64,000 nucleotides of DNA, from positions 1 through 64,000 of the forward strand of contig JANXUB010000136.1 in NCBI GenBank assembly GCA_025352105.1, in the 5' to 3' direction. How positions within the stretch are numbered: the first letter of the stretch is position 1; the number at the start of each line of letters is the position of its first letter. Below, one piece after another: positions 39,421 through 47,804 of this stretch. The notes under the pieces were generated by a model. The model had not been told where the DNA came from. It made no database searches and saw only the letters and a list, made by a program, of their open reading frames with translations. A program made the position numbers and the translations under genes. This DNA comes from Burkholderiales bacterium. GTDB lineage: Bacteria > Pseudomonadota > Gammaproteobacteria > Burkholderiales > Casimicrobiaceae.

Positions 39421-39992
39421 CGGGCAATAGCCGCTTCATCCGCGCAAAACCACCGCAGCGACAAACACTCACGCAGACGCAATCGGGCTCGATGCAGTAG
39501 CACCCACACATTGGCAGAAGAAATCTGCAGGGCCTCGCAGATTTCACTGGTGTCAAATTCCATCCATTCTCGCATCAGGAAAACCCGTCCCATCGTTGGC
39601 GGCATCTCAGCAATACAGACATTCATGACTTCCAAAAACTGTTTAGCACTTAGGCTTTGCTCCGGATTCAGCCATTCCGGAGAGTCACGGAAATGCCCAT
39701 CACTGGCAAAAAGACTGTCTTCCAATTCTGCGTCTTCATCGCCATCAACGGATCGTGCAATTTCGTTTTTGTTTGCACGGATACAGTCGATTATTTTGTA
39801 TTTGAGGATGCCGACCAACCACGTGGTCAAACTGGATTTACCGCCGAAGCTTTCCGGCTTTTCGAGGGCTGCTAGCAGCGTTTCAGCGACCGCATCTTCA
39901 GCCCACACATCATTTCGCAACTGAAGTCGCGCAAAACGCATCAAATAGGGTCGCGAGCTTGCCACATCGCTTGAAAAGGCGCGGTAATCCAT
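39417..39992 (-). CDS. ECF-family RNA polymerase sigma factor
   Basis: MDYRAFSSDVASSRPYLMRFARLQLRNDVWAEDAVAETLLAALEKPESFGGKSSLTTWLVGILKYKIIDCIR...LREWMEFDTSEICEALQISSANVWVLLHRARLRLRECL. Confidence 0.88.
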   Translation of the reverse strand: MDYRAFSSDVASSRPYLMRFARLQLRNDVWAEDAVAETLLAALEKPESFGGKSSLTTWLVGILKYKIIDCIRANKNEIARSVDGDEDAELEDSLFASDGHFRDSPEWLNPEQSLSAKQFLEVMNVCIAEMPPTMGRVFLMREWMEFDTSEICEALQISSANVWVLLHRARLRLRECLSLRWFCADEAAIAR

Positions 39993-40234
39993 CAACAGCT
40001 TCAACCTAAATCGCGTTGTGCGTGAGTTGCAAACAACTGCCAATGTTATCAAGGACTTAACAAGTTGGCTGTACGTTCAGATTGGTCCACGCGCCCCATT
40101 GGCCCTGAGCCGCGTGCGCGCCTTCGCAGGACTGTCCTGCGACCGAACAAACACAAGACCATCGAGCGCTTTGTTGAAGTCCGCGGCGACGTTAAATGTG
40201 GCAAATCGGCCCAGCAGTTCAATGTAGTGCTTGA

Positions 40235-41107
40235 TCAGCATGGGCAAACCAGAGTCTTCAGAGCGCTCTCGTTCGTACGCAATAGCCCCAGGATTTCGCG
40301 GATAACCAGATCGGGTCGCTCCCAAAGCACGAAATGGTTTTCGTCCGGCAAGTGAATCACTTTAACAAAGGATTTCGGGGCCATTGATTCGACGACGTCA
40401 GGCGTGCGAGGATCGACGAGACGATCTTTGCCACCCTGCATCATTGCAAAAGGCACACGAAGCCGGCTCCATTCCAGATGCATGCGCCCAAGCTCAATAG
40501 ACAGCCCGAGCATCTCTTCATTTGCCAACAGCATTGATCGGGGCATAAAACTCTGCACGACACGCCAGCTGGCAACGGAGTTGTACCAACGAGGTGCCTC
40601 CAAAGACGCCGCGAGTGAACCTGCTATCGATAGCGCGGCACTGATCTTGTCTGCGTGATTGAGCGCCATCCAACCAGCCAGTGCCCCGCCCAGCGAATGG
40701 CCAACGACCAACGCCTTTTGTCCTCGCGGGATTAGCTCAGCGAACAGTCTGGCTTGAGCCCTTAAATCGGCCATAACTCGCCCAGCTTCAGAGCCGCCAA
40801 ATCCTGGTCGATCAACCGCAATTAATTTGGAAAATATTCTCAGCTCGGGCGCAGCCAGATAGTGCGTCCAGGCCTTCCAGTCGCCGGGTGAGCCATGAAT
40901 GAACATGAGCCAAGGCCTGGGCGGGTATCCGTCCGACGCGGGGGTCACCTCTGCCGTCTGAATGCGGAACGCACCGACAATGCGGGTACTCAGAACCGGC
41001 TTGATATCCCCGGAAAAAAGTGATTCAACATCGCCCCGCGGATAGACCGGATTCCACAGCTTTTCGAAGCGTTCACGCGTCGAATGAATGGCGCGGGTCA
41101 ATGGCAT
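40235..41107 (-). CDS. Alpha/beta hydrolase
   Basis: MFIHGSPGDWKAW (HG motif), VVGHSLGGALAGWMALNHADK (nucleophile elbow GHSLGG), catalytic His in LPDENHFVLWERPDLV. Confidence 0.88.
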   Translation of the reverse strand: MPLTRAIHSTRERFEKLWNPVYPRGDVESLFSGDIKPVLSTRIVGAFRIQTAEVTPASDGYPPRPWLMFIHGSPGDWKAWTHYLAAPELRIFSKLIAVDRPGFGGSEAGRVMADLRAQARLFAELIPRGQKALVVGHSLGGALAGWMALNHADKISAALSIAGSLAASLEAPRWYNSVASWRVVQSFMPRSMLLANEEMLGLSIELGRMHLEWSRLRVPFAMMQGGKDRLVDPRTPDVVESMAPKSFVKVIHLPDENHFVLWERPDLVIREILGLLRTNESALKTLVCPC

Positions 41108-41156
41108 TGGGTGAATGCAGCGCCGAGTCGACAGCGCTCACGCCGGGCCGCCCAAA

Positions 41157-41642
41157 CTATTTTGCAAAAAAACGGGAAATCAAGGGCAACCAGGCGTCGC
41201 GTCGAAGCCACAGGAGCAGCGCGCAACAAATCCATACGCCGCACGCGAGAAAGAACAGCTCTCCTCCGTCGCTGCTGCCATCGCCGTTACGAACAGCAAT
41301 GCCCAGCGGCGTAAACAAGTGAAAGAAAATTGCGCCGCTGATCACTGCCAGCCCGAGCAGCGATCCCAGCACCTGAATCAAGCGCTGCCGGGCGACGAAC
41401 GCGCCGACAATCAGAAGCGCGGATGCCACGAGCTCTGCCGAGCCGACCACCTTGGCCGAAAAGATTCCACCGGGCGCAAAGACACCGGGGAATCCCAGAG
41501 ACGCAGCCCAAGGATCCAGCTTGCCCTCGAAGATGTAGACCGTCTCCGGCGAGCCGGTGAACTTGAAGAAGAGCGATTGAATGAACACGAAGGCGACGAA
41601 ACCGGTGAGGAGCCAGTGCCCATGCTTTTTGATTGCGTCCAT
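41157..41642 (-). CDS. DoxX-like membrane protein
   Basis: Four-TM protein: GFVAFVFIQSLFFKFTGSPETVYIF...FSAKVVGSAELVASALLIVGAFVARQRLIQVLGSLLGLAVISGAIFFHLFTPLG. Confidence 0.75.
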   Translation of the reverse strand: MDAIKKHGHWLLTGFVAFVFIQSLFFKFTGSPETVYIFEGKLDPWAASLGFPGVFAPGGIFSAKVVGSAELVASALLIVGAFVARQRLIQVLGSLLGLAVISGAIFFHLFTPLGIAVRNGDGSSDGGELFFLACGVWICCALLLWLRRDAWLPLISRFFAK

Positions 41643-41684
41643 CTTGGCTGTCTTTACGAAGATAATGTGTTTGAAAAGTGAAGG

Positions 41685-42149
41685 CTATTTGGCAATCAGG
41701 GCCGGAAATTTGCTATCTGCCAGTCTGTTGAAGCCCTGAACGTCCTTCTTCCACTCCTGCTGAATGTCAGCGTCGTAGTTCAGATAGAGCTTGCCGTCCT
41801 GCACCGTAAACTGCTCTGGATCAACCTTGACCAGGTTGCCGTTCGCGACGCCGTAAGCGCAGTAGCCGCCATACTGAGGCGCGTACTTCCCGGGGTTGCC
41901 ACGAAACAAGTCCAAGTTGCCTTGATTTGAAAACCTCCACTTCGCGTCTTTCCATTCAAAGACAAAGCTGTCGCTACCTTTGACTGGCTTCATCTGAGTG
42001 AAGTAGGCAACTGTGTCGTAACCGTTAATTGCCGTGTCTGTGCGCGAAGCAAAAAATGAGGCGTTCGTGAGGGTGTTGATCGCTGGAGCAGCGGAGGCGT
42101 GAGCTGTAAACATGACTATCGATGCAATGAAAACAGTACGGGCGAACAT
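41685..42149 (-). CDS. Secreted YHS domain-containing protein
   Basis: Signal peptide; INGYDTVAYFTQMKPVKGSDSFVFEWKDAKWRFSNQGNLDLFRGNPGKYAPQYGGYCAYGVA. Confidence 0.85.
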   Translation of the reverse strand: MFARTVFIASIVMFTAHASAAPAINTLTNASFFASRTDTAINGYDTVAYFTQMKPVKGSDSFVFEWKDAKWRFSNQGNLDLFRGNPGKYAPQYGGYCAYGVANGNLVKVDPEQFTVQDGKLYLNYDADIQQEWKKDVQGFNRLADSKFPALIAK

Positions 42150-42179
42150 GATTTGCAGAAATAGTGTTGATGAGCTTTA

Positions 42180-42206
42180 GACGATGAGCGTGCTGTTTTC
42201 CTTACA
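42180..42206 (-). promoter_or_regulatory. Candidate ECF promoter (TGTAAGGA-N15-CGTC) for YHS-DoxX-hydrolase-sigma genes
   Basis: Minus strand TGTAAGGA AAACAGCACGCTCAT CGTC, about 30 nt upstream of the YHS-gene ATG. Confidence 0.55.
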
Positions 42207-42260
42207 GCAGAAGCGTTTGCAACGTATCGAAATTGCGTTGGTTTTGGCGACGACACGCTA

Positions 42261-43370
42261 CTAAAACCAACGTTCGCCACGAGCAACGTCCTCGCGGAAT
42301 CGACGCCAAAGCACTAGCGGGGACGTCGTTGGAACGCCGTTCGCCGTGTTTTCCTTACCGATGGTGAATGCGAGCGACCATTGCTTAAACATTGCATGGT
42401 AGCCGACCAACAACGGCGTGTCGGGATGATAAATATGCGCGCTCTCAGCTGATACGCCGTTGAGCTCCATGACCTGAAGCCCCCGTCCTTCGCGAAAGTG
42501 ATTGACTGTCGGCGCTCGGAGATCGATGCGGCAAAATGAATACCCAGGCACCGCGTCCAAGAGTCGCGTCATCGCGCGCAGAAGCTCAGGCGTCGCGTGT
42601 CTATTTCCATCGAGGAAAACACTGCCGCGACTATGCGCTCCGATCTCGACCAGTTGAACGATAGACCCGCTATCCGGAATAGCGTGCAATTCATCGGCCC
42701 ATCGTTTGAACAGCATGGCTGAAATCAGCTTTGCTCTGGCGTCCCTCATGATGAGTTCGTGCAAAGTGCTAGCGCCGTCACCGACGACCCCTGGAAACGT
42801 CTTGTGCACGATCGACAGAATTTGCGGTGCTTTCGCTGCGGCGCTTCGCGCAACGAACACACCAAACTCCTCGCCATCAACGTAGCGTTGTACGACCACA
42901 TCGCCAGAGAATCTGGTCAGGTAGCTTTGTGCCGCATCGATATCTCTGGCGACCAACACACCTCGTCCCCTTTGGCCAACATCCGGCTTCAGCACGACGG
43001 GTAGGCCGACCTGCTCGACGAAGTCGAGCAGGCTCCGAATGCGATCACGGACCCGGCCCGTAGCGATCAGCACGAACGTGGCTACCAAATCTGGCGCGTT
43101 TGCTTGCAATGGATTCAGTGTGACGTGCTTGCGCTCGCCCGCCATGCCACCGTCGCCCAAAATTGGGTTGACGGCGGTGAAAGCCATCGGACTTCGGTGC
43201 TTGACTCCAAGCCAGCCGATCCACGCCACGATAGGCACGTAGTAAATCCACCAGGGCCAAAACTCCCAACGTTTTGCGCGGCCAAGCGCAATCGCCAGTT
43301 TCTCGCGAGGCTTTAGGTAGGCACTGGCATCGTCAGCGGCTGATTGCCACGGAAATCTGGCAGGACGCAT
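42261..43370 (-). CDS. ATP-grasp domain-containing protein
   Basis: VEQVGLPVVLKPDVGQRGRGVLVARDIDAAQSYLTRFSGDVVVQRYVDGEEFGVFVAR ... DLRAPTVNHFREGRGLQVMELNGVSAE. Confidence 0.8.
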   Translation of the reverse strand: MRPARFPWQSAADDASAYLKPREKLAIALGRAKRWEFWPWWIYYVPIVAWIGWLGVKHRSPMAFTAVNPILGDGGMAGERKHVTLNPLQANAPDLVATFVLIATGRVRDRIRSLLDFVEQVGLPVVLKPDVGQRGRGVLVARDIDAAQSYLTRFSGDVVVQRYVDGEEFGVFVARSAAAKAPQILSIVHKTFPGVVGDGASTLHELIMRDARAKLISAMLFKRWADELHAIPDSGSIVQLVEIGAHSRGSVFLDGNRHATPELLRAMTRLLDAVPGYSFCRIDLRAPTVNHFREGRGLQVMELNGVSAESAHIYHPDTPLLVGYHAMFKQWSLAFTIGKENTANGVPTTSPLVLWRRFREDVARGERWF

Positions 43371-43377
43371 CGTATTT

Positions 43378-43953
43378 TTACGCACCGATTGAATCCTGCT
43401 TACAGCGTTTGTCCTGCAGCCGATCATTGGCGACAGTCGCTGGTGCGCGCCCGAAATTCACCCCGAAACTTTTACCGTGTGCCGTGGCTAGCGCCTCCAA
43501 TAACGCAAAGTGATGAACGGTGTGACTCGCCAAAAAAATTAATTCGCGTGCAATTGTCGATTGGGTCGTAAGTTCTGTTTGTCCCGCGTGGCCAATGAGA
43601 AAACGAACATTTACATCTCGATCAAGCAGCGGCGCGATACTGCTACGAAGACTTTGCAAACTTGTCTGCAGAACACGCAGACGCCTTTGCGCAACGGCGC
43701 AATCGCGCTCCAGGCGGTGATCTCGAGCGCGAGCATCGTAATCAACAAGCGGCAATTGAGTGGCGCAATCGTTGGCGCGTAACGCAGGCAGCAGCGCTTC
43801 GTAGTGTTCTATGACGTGACGTAGATGCGGGCCAACGATGTCGGAATAGCTGCCCAGGCCCAGCGCGCTGAACCGGTCGGCGACTTCGTACGCCCGATCA
43901 AGCAGACTCATCGTGTACTCCAAAATCGCGTTCGACAAACTGCCAGAAATCAT
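43378..43953 (-). CDS. DinB-like four-helix protein
   Basis: YSDIVGPHLRHVIEHYEALLPAL...ARELIFLASHTVHHFALLEALATAHG: conserved His triad pattern; ATGA overlap with the upstream gene. Confidence 0.7.
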   Translation of the reverse strand: MISGSLSNAILEYTMSLLDRAYEVADRFSALGLGSYSDIVGPHLRHVIEHYEALLPALRANDCATQLPLVDYDARARDHRLERDCAVAQRRLRVLQTSLQSLRSSIAPLLDRDVNVRFLIGHAGQTELTTQSTIARELIFLASHTVHHFALLEALATAHGKSFGVNFGRAPATVANDRLQDKRCKQDSIGA

Positions 43954-44408
43954 GATTGCAAGACGCTGGCCTGGGTTCGCGATAGCAAAGCAGCGTACCC
44001 GGTGCAAAACAGAACATTGGGTACGACGCCTGGGGCTAGCGTCAACAGAAGGTGCTGAGTGTGAACCAGCGTATGCACAACAAGTAGCGTGCCATACGTA
44101 AACAGCAATCCGCCAAGGACAGCTCTCAGCGCGGCTACGCCGCTGCTGCGCTGTCCAAACAGGCGGCGCATCACGTACGTCCCGAAATAGGTGAGAAACG
44201 CGCTGGCACACCAGTGCGCACCTCCGATGCGCAAAGCCTGTATCGGCCCCTCGGACCAATTGGCCCATGTCGCCCACGCGCCGTATGCGGCAGCCCCAAG
44301 AACGGCACCGAACCAGGAGTCAGCTAACCGCCGGATCCGTTGGAGCATCGTCCTGCGCGCAGATCGAGGGGTCAGTAAATAAATTGAAACAGGAAGAGCC
44401 ACGTTCAA
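43950..44408 (-). CDS. Small polytopic membrane protein (start uncertain: TTG 44408 or ATG 44348)
   Basis: 152-aa ORF with four predicted hydrophobic stretches; stop overlaps the DinB-like start. Confidence 0.6.
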   Translation of the reverse strand: MNVALPVSIYLLTPRSARRTMLQRIRRLADSWFGAVLGAAAYGAWATWANWSEGPIQALRIGGAHWCASAFLTYFGTYVMRRLFGQRSSGVAALRAVLGGLLFTYGTLLVVHTLVHTQHLLLTLAPGVVPNVLFCTGYAALLSRTQASVLQS

Positions 44409-44439
44409 ATTCGGCGTACGTCAATGCACATTGACGTTG

Positions 44440-44465
44440 GTCGGATTGCCAGCCGATTCCTTACG
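44440..44465 (-). promoter_or_regulatory. Candidate ECF promoter (CGTAAGGA-N14-CGAC) for membrane protein-DinB-ATP-grasp genes
   Basis: Minus strand CGTAAGGA ATCGGCTGGCAATC CGAC, about 30-90 nt upstream of the candidate starts. Confidence 0.55.
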
Positions 44466-44539
44466 TCGTCGGCGAGACGTGCGCACGTGGCTGCGATCGT
44501 CTCCGATACGAAAAATTTGCCGTCCGGGCCCTCATGATT

Positions 44540-44565
44540 TGTAAGGATTTTCGGGCTTGGACGAC
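44540..44565 (+). promoter_or_regulatory. Candidate ECF promoter (TGTAAGGA-N14-CGAC) upstream of Met-rich gene 1
   Basis: TGTAAGGA TTTTCGGGCTTGGA CGACAAAG, 52 nt upstream of ATG 44618. Confidence 0.6.
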
Positions 44566-44617
44566 AAAGCTTTATCAGACACAAGCACTCTCCGCAAACT
44601 CAACACAGGATCAAACA

Positions 44618-44935
44618 ATGAAGTCTTTTAAACCGATACTTCTCGCTGCCGCATTGCTCGGCTCCGTCGGCGCGGCTGCGCCCGCAGCCGCACAATTTGG
44701 CGGTTCGTACGACAGTGAAAGCTGGAACCTGTACTACATGCAGTCGCTGCGTCCGTCCGCGGCCAAGATGGCCGCAACAGACAAGAAGAAGGTCATGGAC
44801 ATGGAGATGTCCATCCAGAAGATGCGAGCTGATCACACCATGACGATGATCAAGATGGACGCTGATCACAAAATGGCTATGGCCAAAATGCGCCGTGAAC
44901 TCCAGGAATTTATTGTCGGCAAGGGCGCGTTTTAG
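44618..44935 (+). CDS. Small secreted methionine-rich protein, tandem paralog 1
   Basis: MKSFKPILLAAALLGSVGAAAPAAAQFGG...KKKVMDMEMSIQKMRADHTMTMIKMDADHKMAMAKMRRELQEFIVGKGAF; signal peptide and about 12 Met in about 80 mature residues. Confidence 0.85.
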   Translation: MKSFKPILLAAALLGSVGAAAPAAAQFGGSYDSESWNLYYMQSLRPSAAKMAATDKKKVMDMEMSIQKMRADHTMTMIKMDADHKMAMAKMRRELQEFIVGKGAF

Positions 44936-44956
44936 CAAACGGCATTTTGCTGCTTT

Positions 44957-44982
44957 TGTAAGGAACGCAGACGTGCAGCGAC
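44957..44982 (+). promoter_or_regulatory. Candidate ECF promoter (TGTAAGGA-N14-CGAC) upstream of Met-rich gene 2
   Basis: TGTAAGGA ACGCAGACGTGCAG CGACAAAG; both boxes and spacing identical to the site at 44540. Confidence 0.6.
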
Positions 44983-45087
44983 AAAGTATCAGCGAGCGAG
45001 GGAACGACACGAACTGTAAGCGTGTTGCCGTCGCCCATTATGTCAAGAGGCAATTGCCTTTTTTGGTTAACACTTAGGGGATATGAA

Positions 45088-45405
45088 ATGAAACACTTCA
45101 AGCAAGCTCTGGCAGCAATCGTTTTGGCCGGAACTGTTGGCAGCGCCGCGCCAGCATTCGCTTACAACGACGCGCTCTACGGTAGCGATCAGTGGTCTCG
45201 CGAGTACATGGTTAACGTGCGCCCAATGGTTGCAAAGATGCCTATGGCCGACAAAAAGAAGGTCATGGACATGGAAATGGCGATCATGAAAATGGAAGCC
45301 GACCACAGCATGACCATGATGAAAATGGATGTCGATCACAAAATGGCTATGGCAAAAATGCGCCGTGAACTCGAAGAGTTCATCATCGGCAAAGGCGCGT
45401 TCTAG
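45088..45405 (+). CDS. Small secreted methionine-rich protein, tandem paralog 2
   Basis: MKHFKQALAAIVLAGTVGSAAPAFAYND...MPMADKKKVMDMEMAIMKMEADHSMTMMKMDVDHKMAMAKMRRELEEFIIGKGAF; about 16 Met in about 80 mature residues; same length as paralog 1. Confidence 0.85.
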   Translation: MKHFKQALAAIVLAGTVGSAAPAFAYNDALYGSDQWSREYMVNVRPMVAKMPMADKKKVMDMEMAIMKMEADHSMTMMKMDVDHKMAMAKMRRELEEFIIGKGAF

Positions 45406-45457
45406 TTCGCTGCATTTCTTAGCAGTCGACGCGTGGGCACGCGATGCCCACGCGCTT

Positions 45458-46042
45458 CTAGACTTTGATTTTGGGCACTCGCCCCATCAAATAAAACTCA
45501 TCGTTTGGCCGCATGCTACTCATGTTGGCGAGGCGATTGCTCATTCCGAAGAATGCGGTGATTGAGCCGACGTCCCAGATGTCGTCGTCAGTAAATCCGA
45601 GCGCTCGCAGCACCACAAAATCAGCTTCGTTGATTTCATTGGAGTGTAGACAGACTTTCAATGCGAAATCGAGCATCGCACGCTGTTTTTCAGTGATCTC
45701 GGCCTTGCGATGATTGATGGCAACCTGATCTGCGATACGCGGATTCTTTGTGTAGATGCGCAGGATTGCACCGTGCGCCACAACGCAATAAACGCAGTCG
45801 TTCGCACCGCTCGTCGTCACCACAATCATCTCGCGCTCGGCCTTGTTTAGCGCGGGTGTCTCCTTGAGCATCAGCGCATCGTGATACGCGAAAAAGGCGC
45901 GGCATTCTTCGGGCCGGTGCGCCAGCGTGAGAAATACATTGGGGATGAAACCAGCTTTCTGCTGCACTTCGAGCATGCGCGTACGAAGGTCTTCTGGAAT
46001 GTCGGACAACTCAGGCACGGGGAAGCGAGAGATCTCATCCAT
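45458..46042 (-). CDS. Carboxymuconolactone decarboxylase/AhpD-like peroxidase-related protein
   Basis: AEREMIVVTTSGANDCVYCVVAHGAILR (CxxC...H AhpD motif). Confidence 0.88.
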   Translation of the reverse strand: MDEISRFPVPELSDIPEDLRTRMLEVQQKAGFIPNVFLTLAHRPEECRAFFAYHDALMLKETPALNKAEREMIVVTTSGANDCVYCVVAHGAILRIYTKNPRIADQVAINHRKAEITEKQRAMLDFALKVCLHSNEINEADFVVLRALGFTDDDIWDVGSITAFFGMSNRLANMSSMRPNDEFYLMGRVPKIKV

Positions 46043-46050
46043 GGCGTCGC

Positions 46051-46323
46051 TCAGGCCGCCGGCGGAACGTAGCCGCTCGCGGTTTCGCCGCCGCCGGTGA
46101 AGAAGTATTTATCCATCTGCTCGGCAAGATATTTACGCGCTTTGGGATCGGCCAGGCCCAGTCGATTTTCGTTGATGAGCATGGTCTGATGCTTGAGCCA
46201 CGCGGCCCACGCCTCCTTGCTCACATTCTCATAAATGCGTTTGCCAAGATCGCCGGGATATGGCGCGAAATCGAGGCCTTCGGCTTCTTTGCCAAGTTTG
46301 ATGCATTGAACTGTGCGTGCCAT
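46051..46323 (-). CDS. yggX: YggX family oxidative damage/Fe(II) trafficking protein
   Basis: [55 protein letters not shown]. Confidence 0.95.
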   Translation of the reverse strand: MARTVQCIKLGKEAEGLDFAPYPGDLGKRIYENVSKEAWAAWLKHQTMLINENRLGLADPKARKYLAEQMDKYFFTGGGETASGYVPPAA

Positions 46324-46335
46324 ATTTTTCTCTCT

Positions 46336-47715
46336 CTAAATTTGCTTGACGTAGACCTGTGAAGCCCGCTCAAAGTTATAGAGCGCCTGCTTCTTCTCAG
46401 GTAGATCAGTGACCGTCGCGGGCGTAAATCCGCGCTCCAGAAACCATGCCGCGGTGCGCGTCGTGAGCACGAACAGCGTGTTGATGCCCTGCTCTTTCGC
46501 GGCTTTCTCAATCGCTTTCATGAGCCGTTCGCCATAACCTTCGCGGCGGTAGTCGGGATTCACCGCGAGGCACGCCAGCTCGGCTTTGCCAGCCTCGGGA
46601 AACGGATACAGCGCAGCGCAGCCGATGATCTGCCCATCGTGCTCTGCTAGATAAAAACGCTCCACCTCGCGCTCGATGAGCGCACGCGGACGCGCGACCA
46701 GTACGCCCTGCCGCTCCAGTGGCTCGATGATCGAGAGCAACGCGCCGACGTCTTCGATGGTGGCTGGACGCAAATTGTCGAGACTATCAACCGAAATCAT
46801 GGTGCCGATACCGTCGCGGGTGAACAATTCCTGCAGAATCGCGCCATCGGACTTGCGGCCGATCAAATGGGCACGTCCGACGCCCTTCTGGCAGGCGCGC
46901 ACGGCTGCCGACAGGAAGAACTGAACGTCCGACGCCTGCGGCGCTTTGCTGGCGATGGCGGACGCCTCGCGCGTGTACAGCGTGGACATCACGGAGCCAT
47001 CGGCTTCGAGTACGCCCGGTGTGTCAAGCAAAAAAATCAGTTTGGACGCTTTGAGCGCAATCGCAGTCTGCGTCGCGACCTCTTCTACCGTCAGGTTGAA
47101 TGTGTCGCCCGAGGTCGAATAGCCGAGCGTCGACATCAACACGATGTCCCCGTCTTTCAGGCAATCGTTGATCGCCTGGGCGTCAATGCGGCGCACCTCA
47201 CCGCTGTATTTCATGTCGACGCCATCAACCACGCCAATCGGTTTGGCAACGATGAAATTTCCGCCGGTGACACGGTTGTGAACCGGTGCGACAGACGCCG
47301 TGCGTGGAGCCATCGACAGCGCAGCTTCGATGCGGGCGCGAGCACGAGCGCTGGCTCCGATCACGCTGCCGAGCTGTGACTCGTCGGTGATGCGTATGCC
47401 TTTGTGATAGCGGCTCTCCATGCCGCGCTGCTCAAGCAGTTTCTCAACCTGCGGTCGCGCGCCGTGCACCAGCACGAGCCGGATGCCAAGGCTCGCCAGC
47501 AAATTCAAATCAGCGATGAAGTTGGGGAACGTGTCGTCCGCGACGACCTCGCCGCCGAAACATACGACGAACGTCTTGCCACGAAACGCGTGGATATATG
47601 GCGCGGACCCGCGAAACGACGGCACAAACGCGGAGAGTTCGGTGCTGGGGTGCGCGGCGGCGTGGGTGGGCGACACGGGCGAGGCGGAAATGGGGGAAAC
47701 AGGGTCAGGAGGCAT
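46336..47715 (-). CDS. argA: Amino-acid N-acetyltransferase (N-acetylglutamate synthase)
   Basis: Amino-acid kinase-like domain plus GNAT domain; FVPSFRGSAPYIHAFRGKTFVVCFGGE, GCAALYPFPEAGKAELACLAVNPDYRREGYGERLM. Confidence 0.93.
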   Translation of the reverse strand: MPPDPVSPISASPVSPTHAAAHPSTELSAFVPSFRGSAPYIHAFRGKTFVVCFGGEVVADDTFPNFIADLNLLASLGIRLVLVHGARPQVEKLLEQRGMESRYHKGIRITDESQLGSVIGASARARARIEAALSMAPRTASVAPVHNRVTGGNFIVAKPIGVVDGVDMKYSGEVRRIDAQAINDCLKDGDIVLMSTLGYSTSGDTFNLTVEEVATQTAIALKASKLIFLLDTPGVLEADGSVMSTLYTREASAIASKAPQASDVQFFLSAAVRACQKGVGRAHLIGRKSDGAILQELFTRDGIGTMISVDSLDNLRPATIEDVGALLSIIEPLERQGVLVARPRALIEREVERFYLAEHDGQIIGCAALYPFPEAGKAELACLAVNPDYRREGYGERLMKAIEKAAKEQGINTLFVLTTRTAAWFLERGFTPATVTDLPEKKQALYNFERASQVYVKQI

Positions 47716-47804
47716 AAACCGGATTCTATCGGCGCATTCTCCCGGTCATCGCACGGGCTGCGCTGGTGTGTAAAAAATCAGCCGAATCGCGCTACATTCG
47801 TGCC

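Noticed and set aside
44618-45405. Met-rich small proteins as RiPP/bufferin precursors
   Set aside because: No Cys in the mature sequence and no DUF692/MNIO or other modifying enzyme next to them, so a RiPP assignment is not supported; the neighbouring ATP-grasp protein alone is insufficient.
46867-47379. 170-aa plus-strand ORF within argA
   Set aside because: Antisense shadow of a conserved gene.
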